In this document: piece by piece, positions 16,309 through 23,887 of the stretch | Position numbering within the stretch: position 1 is the first letter of the stretch | How the letters are laid out: each line of letters starts with the position of its first letter | NCBI GenBank assembly: GCA_913047795.1 | Contig: CAJWTS010000034.1 | Coordinates: 1-41,859, forward strand | DNA from: an uncultured Verrucomicrobiota bacterium | GTDB taxonomy: Bacteria > Verrucomicrobiota > Kiritimatiellia > CAJWTS01 | Length of the DNA: 41,859 bases | Reading direction: 5' to 3' | Notes under the pieces: model-generated | Database searches by the model: none | Told to the model about the DNA's origin: nothing | What the model saw: only the letters and a program-made list of their open reading frames with translations | Translations under genes and position numbers: made by a program

Positions 16309-16371
16309 GACGAGATGCAGGATGCGAGGCGATGGTCGCATAGGCTTCGCACGTCACGCCCGCATCTCGTC
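16309..16371. repeat. Inverted repeat between convergent genes (possible bidirectional terminator)
   Basis: GACGAGATGC at 16309-16318 is exactly complementary to GCATCTCGTC at 16362-16371. Inside the loop, ATGCGA and TCGCAT (about 16322-16341) can form a second small stem. It lies between the end of the ABC locus and the end of the RidA gene, where a terminator is expected, but no clear T-tract follows on either strand. Confidence 0.4.
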
Positions 16372-16416
16372 ACCCCGCACCACTCCCTACCGAAACACCG
16401 CGACCGCCCCCGACGC

Positions 16417-16782
16417 TTACTCCCCAACCCACGCCATCGCGTCAATCTCGACCTTGATCTTGGGCAATCCCGCCTCGACGGTCGTGCGGCAGGGTTTGTG
16501 ATCGCCGAAGAAGGCGCTGTAGACGCCGTTGAAAGACTGGAAGTCAGCCAGGTCGGCCAGGTAACAGTTGCACTTTACGACCTGGTCCACGCGCGCGCCG
16601 GCAGCCTCAAGAAGGACTCGAATATTGTTCAGCGTCGTGGCGGTCTCCTCTTCAATGGTTCCGTAAAGAAATTCCCCCTCGGGTGAAACAGCGGCCTGGC
16701 CGGATACAACAACCCAGTTTCCAAATTTCAGCGCAGGCGAATAGGGCCCCTTGGGGGCAGCGGCTTCAGGACTCGTAACCAT
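16417..16782 (-). CDS. RidA family reactive-intermediate deaminase
   Basis: RidA (YjgF/YER057c) proteins hydrolyse reactive enamine/imine intermediates released by PLP enzymes. The 121-residue product shows GPYSPALKFGNWVVVSGQ near the start, and Arg99 (HKPCRTTVEAGLP) and Glu113 (KVEIDAMAWV), which match the substrate-carboxylate Arg and the catalytic Glu of active RidA proteins. The frame extends upstream to an ATG at 16806, but the ribosome site AAGGAGAG (16793-16800) lies inside that extension, so the start is either ATG 16782 (chosen) or GTG 16788, which has the better 6-nt spacing. It is transcribed divergently from an aminotransferase gene, a PLP enzyme that could generate its substrate. 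Confidence 0.92.
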   Translation of the reverse strand: MVTSPEAAAPKGPYSPALKFGNWVVVSGQAAVSPEGEFLYGTIEEETATTLNNIRVLLEAAGARVDQVVKCNCYLADLADFQSFNGVYSAFFGDHKPCRTTVEAGLPKIKVEIDAMAWVGE

Positions 16783-16901
16783 TTCCACTGAACTCTCCTT
16801 TATCATTACTGAACAAGACTCTCGTAATCTTGTGGATCGCGATGCCCCCTGTCAAGCGACGGCTCGACAGGGCAGAAGGGTCGCGACTACGATACGCGCT
16901 C

Positions 16902-18080
16902 ATGACCGACGTATCCAAACGCATGCTGGGGGTGCAGTCACCTGTCATTCCCGTCGTCGGAACCCTGGTCCGCGACAATCCAGGCACGATTTCGCTCGGC
17001 CAGGGGATCGTACACTATCCTCCGCCGACGGAGGCGGTCGAAGCAGCCGCCGCCTGCACCGCCGACCCGGCTAATCACATCTACCGTGCCGTCGACGGCA
17101 TCCCGGCACTGCGCAACGCACTTCGCGCGAAGCTCGCGGACGACAACGGACTCGTGATTGGAGATGAACACGGTCTACATGTCTGTGCCGGCGGCAACAT
17201 GGCGTTCATGAACGGGTTGTTGGCAATCGCCGACCCCGGAAACGAAATCATCCTGCCCACGCCATATTACTTCAATCACGAGATGGCGACTGTCATGGCA
17301 TCCTGCACGCCGATTACCGTTGCGACGGACTCGAATTACATGCTCCAGCCGGATGCCATCGCAGCGGCGATCACGCCACGCACACGCGCGGTCGTTACGG
17401 TGTCGCCCAACAACCCCAGCGGCGCCGTGTACCCCGAGGAAATGGTGCGCGAAGTTAACCGGATCTGCCGGGACAACGGGCTCTATCATATTCACGACGA
17501 GGCCTACGAGTACTTCACGTACGGTGCGGCCCGGCATTTCTCGCCCGGATCCATCCAAGACGCCGCGCCTTACACGATCTCGTTGTATTCGTTGTCGAAG
17601 GCCTACGGCATGGCCGGCTGGCGGATGGGGTACATGGTCTACCCAGCCCATCTGCACGAGGCCATTCGGAAAATCCAGGACACGATCCTGATCTGCCCGC
17701 CGATTCCCTCACAGTACGCGGCGTTGGCTGCACTCGGCATGGGCCGTGCCTATTGCGAGAACTGGCTCGAAGAGTATGCCGAAGTACGCACGGTCTTTAA
17801 GCAGGCGATGGCGTCGATCGATAACATCTGCGACGTGCCGAATGCCGACGGTGCCTTCTATTTTCTTCTGCGTGTGCACACCGACATGGACGCCATGACG
17901 CTGGTGCAGAAGCTCGTATTGGAACATGCTGTCGCCGCCATACCGGGCTCGGCGTTCGGCCTGACGAACGGGTGCTACCTGCGCGTCGCCTACGGTGCCC
18001 TGCGTAAGGACTCCGCCATCGAAGGCGTACAACGTCTCACAACCGGGCTACGCGCCCTCGTCAGCTCGTCCAACAACTAG
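16902..18080 (+). CDS. PLP-dependent aminotransferase, class I/II
   Basis: This 392-residue fold-type I aminotransferase is probably cytosolic. Visible landmarks are LGQGIVHYPPP near the N-terminus, the SPNNPSGAVYPEE loop with the conserved Asn, HDEAYEYF with the Asp and Tyr that contact PLP, and the Schiff-base Lys233 in YSLSKAYGMAGWRMGY. The C-terminal GCYLRVAYG holds the Arg expected to bind the substrate carboxylate. The frame is open back to 16830, but those 24 residues are basic and unlike the family, so the ATG at 16902 is preferred. The amino-acid specificity cannot be read from sequence alone. The divergent RidA gene fits a PLP enzyme that leaks enamines. Confidence 0.92.
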   Translation: MTDVSKRMLGVQSPVIPVVGTLVRDNPGTISLGQGIVHYPPPTEAVEAAAACTADPANHIYRAVDGIPALRNALRAKLADDNGLVIGDEHGLHVCAGGNMAFMNGLLAIADPGNEIILPTPYYFNHEMATVMASCTPITVATDSNYMLQPDAIAAAITPRTRAVVTVSPNNPSGAVYPEEMVREVNRICRDNGLYHIHDEAYEYFTYGAARHFSPGSIQDAAPYTISLYSLSKAYGMAGWRMGYMVYPAHLHEAIRKIQDTILICPPIPSQYAALAALGMGRAYCENWLEEYAEVRTVFKQAMASIDNICDVPNADGAFYFLLRVHTDMDAMTLVQKLVLEHAVAAIPGSAFGLTNGCYLRVAYGALRKDSAIEGVQRLTTGLRALVSSSNN

Positions 18081-18084
18081 TCAA

Positions 18085-18126
18085 CCGTAACGATAAACAG
18101 TACGATCGCACTATCTATCGTTACGG
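18085..18126. repeat. Perfect 11-bp inverted repeat after the aminotransferase gene
   Basis: CCGTAACGATA at 18085-18095 is exactly complementary to TATCGTTACGG at 18116-18126, with a 20-nt loop. It begins 5 nt after the aminotransferase stop. There is no T-tract directly after it; a smaller GGGCC/GGCCC stem followed by CTTT lies about 20 nt further on. It could be a transcription terminator, an RNA-stabilising hairpin, or an operator for the gene at 18245. Confidence 0.45.
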
Positions 18127-18244
18127 CCCTGGGCGTACATGGGCCGGCGAAGGCCCCTTTCATGCATACAGCCCGGGGACTTTAAAGCCTTCCGATAGCC
18201 TTTTGTTGACGTGAATACAGCAGAAACACTAACGTCGGTACTCC

Positions 18245-19276
18245 GTGGCCGTTGAAGAAATCAAAACTGAAGCCGATCTCGATGATGCCCTCTCACGGCC
18301 GTCGCCTGCCCTCGTAGACATGATGGGCCGCATCGACGGTGACATCGTGATCCTTGGAATCGCGGGCAAAATGGGTGTCACGCTCGGCATGATGGCGCTA
18401 CGAGCGGTGCGCGAGTCGGGGGTGGAGCGGCGTGTCATCGGCGTCGCGCGTTTCAGTAATCCGGAACACGAAACCACCCTCCGCGAATTCGGGCTGGAAA
18501 CCATCCGCTGCGACCTGCTGGACCCCACCGCCGTTGCTTCGCTGCCCGACGCTGACAACATCATCTACATGGTCGGCCGCAAATTCGGGACCCAGGGCGA
18601 TGAAGCCATGACCTGGGCGATCAACACCGTGGTACCAAGCCACGTCGCGCGCCGATATGCCACGAGTCGCATCGTCATGTTCAGCACCGGCTGTGTATAC
18701 CCCTTCGTGCCAAGCACAAGCGACGGTCCTGACGAGAACGTCGGCATGGACGGCGTCGGCGACTATGCACAGGCAGCGGTCGCGCGCGAGCGGGTCTTTC
18801 AATACTACTCCGAATCCGGCGGAACCCCGATCCTGATGTATCGACTCAACTACGCGATCGACCTGCGCTATGGGGTGCTCCACGATATTGCGCAACTCAT
18901 CTGCAACGATCAGCCGGTAGACCTGACGATGCCCTGCTTCAATTGCATCTGGCAACGCGATGCTAATGATCGTGCGCTACGCTGCCTCGAACGCTGCGCC
19001 AGTCCACCAGCCGTTCTCAATGTGACCGGGCCGGAATCTCATGATCTTCGGGAAACGGCCCTGGCATTGGCCGACAAACTGGGCAAGACGGTGTCGTTCA
19101 CGGGCACGCCCAGTGAGACAACCTGGTTAAGTAACGCGTCGAAATCAATCGCCCTGTTCGGTCCTCCGGAAACGAGCATCGAGGACATGATCGAAATGAC
19201 GGCCACGTGGATCACACTCGGCGGAAGCAGCCTGGGCAAACCGACCCATTTCGAGGTCGCCGACGGCAAGTACTGA
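18245..19276 (+). CDS. NAD-dependent epimerase/dehydratase-like protein
   Basis: This 343-residue extended-SDR protein has the dinucleotide-binding glycine motif GIAGKMGVTLG (about 38-48) after a beta strand (DIVIL), an acidic second strand, and IIYMVGRKFG in the cofactor-binding core. The Ser of the active site appears as FSTGCVYPF. The usual YxxxK catalytic pair reads YAQAA, so Tyr is present but Lys is replaced by Ala. Similar proteins that I recall from PVC genomes also show this departure, so it may be a family trait. The start is a GTG without a clear ribosome site. The DapA-like gene begins 23 nt downstream, so the pair is probably an operon for a sugar acid or related carboxylate; substrate unknown. 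Confidence 0.85.
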   Translation: MAVEEIKTEADLDDALSRPSPALVDMMGRIDGDIVILGIAGKMGVTLGMMALRAVRESGVERRVIGVARFSNPEHETTLREFGLETIRCDLLDPTAVASLPDADNIIYMVGRKFGTQGDEAMTWAINTVVPSHVARRYATSRIVMFSTGCVYPFVPSTSDGPDENVGMDGVGDYAQAAVARERVFQYYSESGGTPILMYRLNYAIDLRYGVLHDIAQLICNDQPVDLTMPCFNCIWQRDANDRALRCLERCASPPAVLNVTGPESHDLRETALALADKLGKTVSFTGTPSETTWLSNASKSIALFGPPETSIEDMIEMTATWITLGGSSLGKPTHFEVADGKY

Positions 19277-19299
19277 CGCCATGCGAGAGGCAACCGTGT

Positions 19300-20367
19300 A
19301 TGCTTATTAAAGACATTCCTTCCGGCATTCGTGACCGGGTCACGCAGGGCTGCGTCATCCCGGCGCATCCGCTCGCCCTCAATGATCAACGTCGATTATC
19401 CGAGTCGCACCAGCGCGGTTTGACCCGCTATTACTGCGATGCAGGCTGCGGCGGCATCGCGGTGGGTGTGCACTCCACGCAATTTGAGATTCGCGAACCG
19501 CAATTCGGCCTCTACGAACCCGTCCTGTCGCTCGCAGCCGACACGATGGACAACTGGGCAACTGACCGTGCAATGCTCAAGGTCGCCGGTATTTGCGGAC
19601 GCACGGAACAGGCCGTCGCCGAGGCCACCATCGCTGAGTCGCTCGGGTATCATGCCGGCCTGCTCAGCCTCAGCGCGTGGAAAGACGCTGCGGTCGCGGA
19701 TATCGTGGCCCATTGTCGCGCCGTCGCCGAAGTGATGCCGCTCTGGGGCTTTTACCTGCAACCCGCCGCCGGCGGTCTCCTGCTGCCCTACGAATTCTGG
19801 CGCGCCTTCGCCGAGATCGAGAACGTGTTGGCGATCAAAATAGCCCCGTTCAATCGCTACCAGACGCTGGATGTCATACGGGCGGTCTGTGATGCCGGTC
19901 GCGCCGACGATATCGCCTTATACACCGGCAACGACGATACGATCGTCCATGACCTGTTGACGCCTTACCAAATCATTACGCCCGGCGGGCCGCAACAGGT
20001 TCGAATCGTAGGCGGACTACTGGGTCACTGGTGCGCCTGGACCCAGCGCGCTGTTGAACAACTCGCCCAAATTCACGAATTGACCGGAACGAACGCAGAT
20101 GTGCCCGCGAACATGCTTACACTCGCTACGGAGGTCACCGACTCAAACGCGGCGTTCTTTGACGCCGCTAACAACTTTTCCGGATGTCTCTCGGGCATTA
20201 ACGAAGTCCTGCGTCGGCGCGGCCAGGTGCCGAGCGCCATCTGTTTGAATCCGAAGGAACAACTGTCCCCGGGACAAGCGGAGGATCTGGACCGGGTGCA
20301 GGCGGCCTACCCCCATCTCAACGACGACGATTTTGTCGCCGAGAATCTCGATCGCTGGCTGGCTTGA
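19300..20367 (+). CDS. Dihydrodipicolinate synthase (DapA) family aldolase/dehydratase
   Basis: This 355-residue TIM-barrel protein is of the DapA/N-acetylneuraminate lyase superfamily, class I aldolases that form a Schiff base with a pyruvate-type substrate. The likely Schiff-base Lys is Lys180 in VLAIKIAPFNRYQ, and TRYYCDAGCGGIAVGVHSTQ corresponds to the N-terminal barrel strands. The usual YNxP segment is replaced by YLQPAAGG, so the substrate probably differs from that of lysine-pathway DapA. The frame is open back to 19207 inside the upstream gene; the ATG at 19300 is preferred, with GAGAGG about 10 nt before it. Its partner is the epimerase-like gene just upstream, a pairing consistent with catabolism of an uncommon sugar acid. 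Confidence 0.88.
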   Translation: MLIKDIPSGIRDRVTQGCVIPAHPLALNDQRRLSESHQRGLTRYYCDAGCGGIAVGVHSTQFEIREPQFGLYEPVLSLAADTMDNWATDRAMLKVAGICGRTEQAVAEATIAESLGYHAGLLSLSAWKDAAVADIVAHCRAVAEVMPLWGFYLQPAAGGLLLPYEFWRAFAEIENVLAIKIAPFNRYQTLDVIRAVCDAGRADDIALYTGNDDTIVHDLLTPYQIITPGGPQQVRIVGGLLGHWCAWTQRAVEQLAQIHELTGTNADVPANMLTLATEVTDSNAAFFDAANNFSGCLSGINEVLRRRGQVPSAICLNPKEQLSPGQAEDLDRVQAAYPHLNDDDFVAENLDRWLA

Positions 20368-20454
20368 TCCCGGAACCCTGCCTTGCCGCGTTCCGCCCCG
20401 CCTGGCGACAAGCGGCAACCGCATGGACGGCGACGCATGGAACATGGGGCAGAC

Positions 20455-21510
20455 CTAGCGGACCTTAACCGACTTGCCCGTCGCCGCGCTCTTGTAAATG
20501 GCATGGATCAGCTTCACGCTGCGAATGCCTTCTTTGCCGTCGCAGGTCAAGCGACGTTGCTTGCCCCTGAGCACGTCGACCAGTTCCTGGAACTGGCGCC
20601 GATGTCCCTCGTGATTGATCGCGAGCGGGTCCGACGCCCCTCCGCTGCCGCCTTTCTTCGCTGAGAAGCGTTTCAACACGGCCTTGTCCGTCGGCAGGGA
20701 TTTCTCGAAATCCCAGGTCACGAGATCCTCCTCCACGGACGCGATCGTACCCTTCGTGCCGCTGATCTCGATTTCCTTGGGGTAACCGGGAAAGATCTCG
20801 GTGGATGCCTCGATCGTGCCAAGTGCACCGCTACGGAATTTCAGGATCGCCGTCAGATTCGTTTCAACCTCGATCCGCTTGCGCGTGGGGCGATCCGCGT
20901 AGGCAGTCACTTCCACAACGTCGCCCATCAGCCAGATCAACAGGTCCACATTATGGATCGCCTGGTTCATCAGGCAGCCTCCCCCGTCAAGCTGCCAGGT
21001 CCCGCGCCACGCGCCGGAGTCGTAGTAGCTCTGCGGCCGATACCATTTCACGTATGCACTGCCGCTCACCGGCTTGCCGATGCGGCGCGAATCAATGGCG
21101 TCCTTCATAACGATGTTCACATCCCTGAACCGACTGGGAAAGATCGTCACGAGCTTCACGCGTTTCTGGCGACAGGTATCGATAATGCGCTGACAGCGGC
21201 GCGGTGTGATCTCGAGCGGCTTCTCGACAATGACGTGTTTGCCCGCGCACGCCGCCGCCACGGCCGTCTCCGCGTGCGCACCCGAGGGTGTGCAGATTGT
21301 CACGACATCGAGATCCGGATCCGCCAGGAACTGTTTCAGGTTGCCATATGCCCTTGCCTTGTACTTCTCGCCGAAGGCATCCGCCTTCCGCTGCGACCGG
21401 CTGAAACAACTATGTAAGCGGCCGCCCTTCAGTTCCCCCGCCGCATGGGCGTGAAAATCGGAAATGTTTCCCAAACCTACAATACCGAATCGAATGCTGC
21501 GTGATGCCAT
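20455..21510 (-). CDS. Gfo/Idh/MocA family oxidoreductase
   Basis: This 351-residue NAD(P)-dependent oxidoreductase probably acts on a sugar, inositol or derivative. The N-terminal Rossmann domain shows FGIVGLGNIS (8-17), DVVTICTPSGAHAE and the hallmark EKP (96-98) in HVIVEKPLEI. The C-terminal alpha/beta domain has GGGCLMNQAIHNVDLLIWLMG with the conserved His, and a sheet segment GALGTIEASTEIFPG. There is no signal peptide, so a cytoplasmic location is likely. The ATG at 21510 has GGAG about 10 nt upstream. It converges with the DapA-family gene and diverges from the M20 gene. Many paralogues of this family occur in PVC genomes, and the substrate cannot be assigned. Confidence 0.94.
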   Translation of the reverse strand: MASRSIRFGIVGLGNISDFHAHAAGELKGGRLHSCFSRSQRKADAFGEKYKARAYGNLKQFLADPDLDVVTICTPSGAHAETAVAAACAGKHVIVEKPLEITPRRCQRIIDTCRQKRVKLVTIFPSRFRDVNIVMKDAIDSRRIGKPVSGSAYVKWYRPQSYYDSGAWRGTWQLDGGGCLMNQAIHNVDLLIWLMGDVVEVTAYADRPTRKRIEVETNLTAILKFRSGALGTIEASTEIFPGYPKEIEISGTKGTIASVEEDLVTWDFEKSLPTDKAVLKRFSAKKGGSGGASDPLAINHEGHRRQFQELVDVLRGKQRRLTCDGKEGIRSVKLIHAIYKSAATGKSVKVR

Positions 21511-21678
21511 CGTCTGTGTCTCCAGGTTGCGAGGTGATCGTCCATGCGCCGGAATTCGCCGACGGCAAAGGAACGATGGCCACGCTAATCAAGCACTCGC
21601 CATCCGTCAACGCAGGAGCACACACAACAGCGAAAGCAACCTTGATCAGCGCGCGAGGTACGGGAATAATGGCGGCTC

Positions 21679-22845
21679 ATGACAGTCCCGTCCACATGCA
21701 CTGAACTCCTGCAACGCATGGTCGCGTTCGATACGGTCAATGCGAACATATCAGGCAAGCCCAGTCCGGAACGACCGCTCGCCGAATATATCGAGTCCGT
21801 CGCCGCGGACTGGGGCTTCGCGACGGCGCGCCTGCCGATCGAGGACGACGACATCAACCTGCTCGTCACGCACGAGGTCAGCCGCGACGCGCCATGGCTT
21901 CTCTTCGAAAGCCACATGGACACGGTCAGCGTGGTCGGCATGACAATCGACCCCTTCGGCGGTGAACTCCGCGACGGCCGCATCTATGGTCGCGGCAGTT
22001 GCGACACCAAGGGCACCGGGGCGGCCATGCTCTGGGCACTCAAGACCTACGCCGACGACCCGGATCAGCACCTCAATATCGGTGTCGTCTTCGTCACGGA
22101 CGAAGAAGTTCAGAAGGTTGGGGCCGGCACGTTCGCCCGTCGACAACTATCGGAACTGGATTGGACGCCGGCAGGCGTCATCGTGGGTGAACCCACCGGT
22201 TCACGAATGATCACGGCTCACAACGGCTCCGTCCGCTGGTGGATTCGCACGCGGGGCGTCGCGGCACATTCCTCGGATCCCGCGCGGGGACGATCAGCCA
22301 TCAGCGCAATGACGAAGGTGATCAACGCGATCGAGTCCGAATACGCACCCAACCTAACCACGACCGATCCGCTCACGGGAACCCCCGCGTGCACGATCAA
22401 CATGATCGATGGCGGCTCGGCGATCAACATCATCCCGGAACAATGCAGCATCTATCTCGACCGTCGCACGGTACCCGGCGAAGACAGCCGTCGCGTGCTG
22501 CCCGATGTCGAGGCGATCCTCGATCGCCTGCGTGCAGATGATCCTGACCTCGATATCGTGCAGGAGACGCCCTTGCTCGATGACCCCGCATTGGACCCCT
22601 CCACCAACACGCAGTTTGCAGGGTTTGTCGGCAGCATCCTGGACGATCTGGGTCTATCGGCCGATCCGCTGGGTGCGAAGTATGGCACCGACGCAAGCCT
22701 GTTTCCGCCGGCCGGTGTACCGGCCATCGTCATGGGCCCCGGCGACATCGCCCAGGCGCACACGGCCGACGAATGGCTCGATCTTGAAGAACTCGAACGC
22801 GGGATCGACGTCTATCTCGCGCTTATGCGGTCGTCCAAGCTGTAA
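21679..22845 (+). CDS. M20 family metallopeptidase/amidohydrolase (ArgE/DapE type)
   Basis: This 388-residue M20 enzyme has its two-metal site intact: His79 and Asp81 (ESHMDTV), Asp109 (GRGSCDTKG), Glu142/Glu143 (TDEEVQK, general base plus ligand), Glu171 (VGEPTG) and C-terminal His361 (QAHTADEW). His197 in VAAHSSDP marks the dimerisation domain, which contributes to the active site in this family. Members remove N-acyl groups or hydrolyse small peptides (ArgE, DapE, carboxypeptidase G2). There is no signal peptide, so it is probably cytosolic. The gene stands alone, divergent from the oxidoreductase gene and convergent with the SGNH hydrolase gene. Exact substrate unknown. Confidence 0.94.
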   Translation: MTVPSTCTELLQRMVAFDTVNANISGKPSPERPLAEYIESVAADWGFATARLPIEDDDINLLVTHEVSRDAPWLLFESHMDTVSVVGMTIDPFGGELRDGRIYGRGSCDTKGTGAAMLWALKTYADDPDQHLNIGVVFVTDEEVQKVGAGTFARRQLSELDWTPAGVIVGEPTGSRMITAHNGSVRWWIRTRGVAAHSSDPARGRSAISAMTKVINAIESEYAPNLTTTDPLTGTPACTINMIDGGSAINIIPEQCSIYLDRRTVPGEDSRRVLPDVEAILDRLRADDPDLDIVQETPLLDDPALDPSTNTQFAGFVGSILDDLGLSADPLGAKYGTDASLFPPAGVPAIVMGPGDIAQAHTADEWLDLEELERGIDVYLALMRSSKL

Positions 22846-22873
22846 TCGCCGGCAACCGTTTCAAAACTCGCCC

Positions 22874-23539
22874 CTACCCCTGCAACGCGTCCCAGACGCC
22901 CTCGGCAATCAAGGTGTGTCCCGTCGCGTTCGGATGTACCGGCTCAAACGGAAAGTATATCAACGGTGACTGATGCCTGAACTGGGCCTGGAAAAGATCG
23001 TGGGTCTTGACCCGCAGCGTGCCGTGCTTCGCGCCCATGCGGTCGGCCGCGGCGATATAGCCCGGCAATGCCTCGTGAATGCGCGCCCGATACGATTCCG
23101 CCACCTTGCCCTCGTGGTCGAGACTGCAATAGAACGGATCGATTAGCAGCAACCGAATGCCGGGCAGCTCCGCCTTCGTGAGCGTGAGGAGCTCGTCGTA
23201 AATTTCTTCGAATTTCTCCGGGGTCTGCCAGGGGCTTCCTCCCGGATTGCCCACGTAGCGATTGCAATCGTTGATACCGATCTTGATCGAGATCCAATCA
23301 GGTCGATACGAAAGCGCGTCGTCCATCCAACGGCCACGTAAGTCCTCGTTCGTATTTCCGCCGGTGCCGGAATTAATGACTTCGATCTTCTTTTCCGGCT
23401 CGCGCACCTTCACAAAGTCATCGAAAATCTTGACGTAGCCGGTACCCAACGGCTTCCACTGCGGGTCACGCCAGCCGCAATCGGTGATGCTGTCCCCAAT
23501 GAAGAGTATCGTTTGCCCGTTCTCGATCTGCAGTCCCAT
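22874..23539 (-). CDS. SGNH/GDSL hydrolase family protein
   Basis: This 221-residue esterase/lipase-like protein carries the four SGNH blocks: FIGDSITD with nucleophile Ser17, NSGTGGNTNED with the oxyanion Gly, IGINDCNRY with Asn90, and PVHPNATGH with catalytic His202. The acid residue usually three positions before the His (D-x-x-H) is Glu199 here, a conservative change. There is no signal peptide, so a cytoplasmic enzyme is likely, perhaps deacetylating sugars. The start has GAGGGGA about 6 nt upstream. A 344-bp gap separates it from the divergent sulfatase-fold gene. Confidence 0.92.
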   Translation of the reverse strand: MGLQIENGQTILFIGDSITDCGWRDPQWKPLGTGYVKIFDDFVKVREPEKKIEVINSGTGGNTNEDLRGRWMDDALSYRPDWISIKIGINDCNRYVGNPGGSPWQTPEKFEEIYDELLTLTKAELPGIRLLLIDPFYCSLDHEGKVAESYRARIHEALPGYIAAADRMGAKHGTLRVKTHDLFQAQFRHQSPLIYFPFEPVHPNATGHTLIAEGVWDALQG

Positions 23540-23883
23540 GGCCTGTCCCCTCGTTAAGAATTTAGCGAGCGAGTCTGCGTCCCGTACGAATACCTGTCAA
23601 GAATCTCCGGAATCAACTTCGCAACGACAGATTGACGCCTTAGCACGAATTTCTTGCACTGGATTCGGGAGCGCGCGATGAGCACCGACTCCGGAAACCA
23701 TTCGTTCACAACGGTCTCTATTGCCATCCCGATCACCGGATTCGCCCTGCATCTCAGTGCCAACCTGCACGCCTCGCCTGGCTTTCGGACAACCGCATCT
23801 ATGGTGCCCCGCTATTTGCGGCCCCTGCTCTTCCCGAATTTCGTGCTGCCGACCATCATCGGACTCTTGCATCGACGTCCGTC
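23540..23883. other. 344-bp divergent intergenic region
   Basis: This lies between the SGNH hydrolase (minus) and the sulfatase-fold gene (plus) and should hold promoters for both, but I see no convincing -35/-10 pair. The right half contains one possible small ORF, listed separately. No repeat, RNA gene or strong hairpin was recognised. Confidence 0.5.
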
Positions 23884-23887
23884 ATGA
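23678..23887 (+). CDS. Possible small ORF (69 aa) coupled to the sulfatase-fold gene
   Basis: The ATG at 23678 is preceded by GGGAG at 23667-23671 with a 6-nt spacer, one of the better ribosome sites in the window. The frame ends in a TGA that overlaps the downstream ATG (ATGA at 23884-23887). The 69-residue product has a moderately hydrophobic N-terminal half (VSIAIPITGFALHLSAN) and resembles nothing I know. It may be chance; the two translation signals are the only support. Confidence 0.22.
   Translation: MSTDSGNHSFTTVSIAIPITGFALHLSANLHASPGFRTTASMVPRYLRPLLFPNFVLPTIIGLLHRRPS

Noticed and set aside
20383..20418. 7-bp inverted repeat TTGCCGC/GCGGCAA after the DapA-family gene
   Set aside because: The stem is short with a 22-nt loop and no T-tract; such matches are expected by chance in GC-rich DNA.
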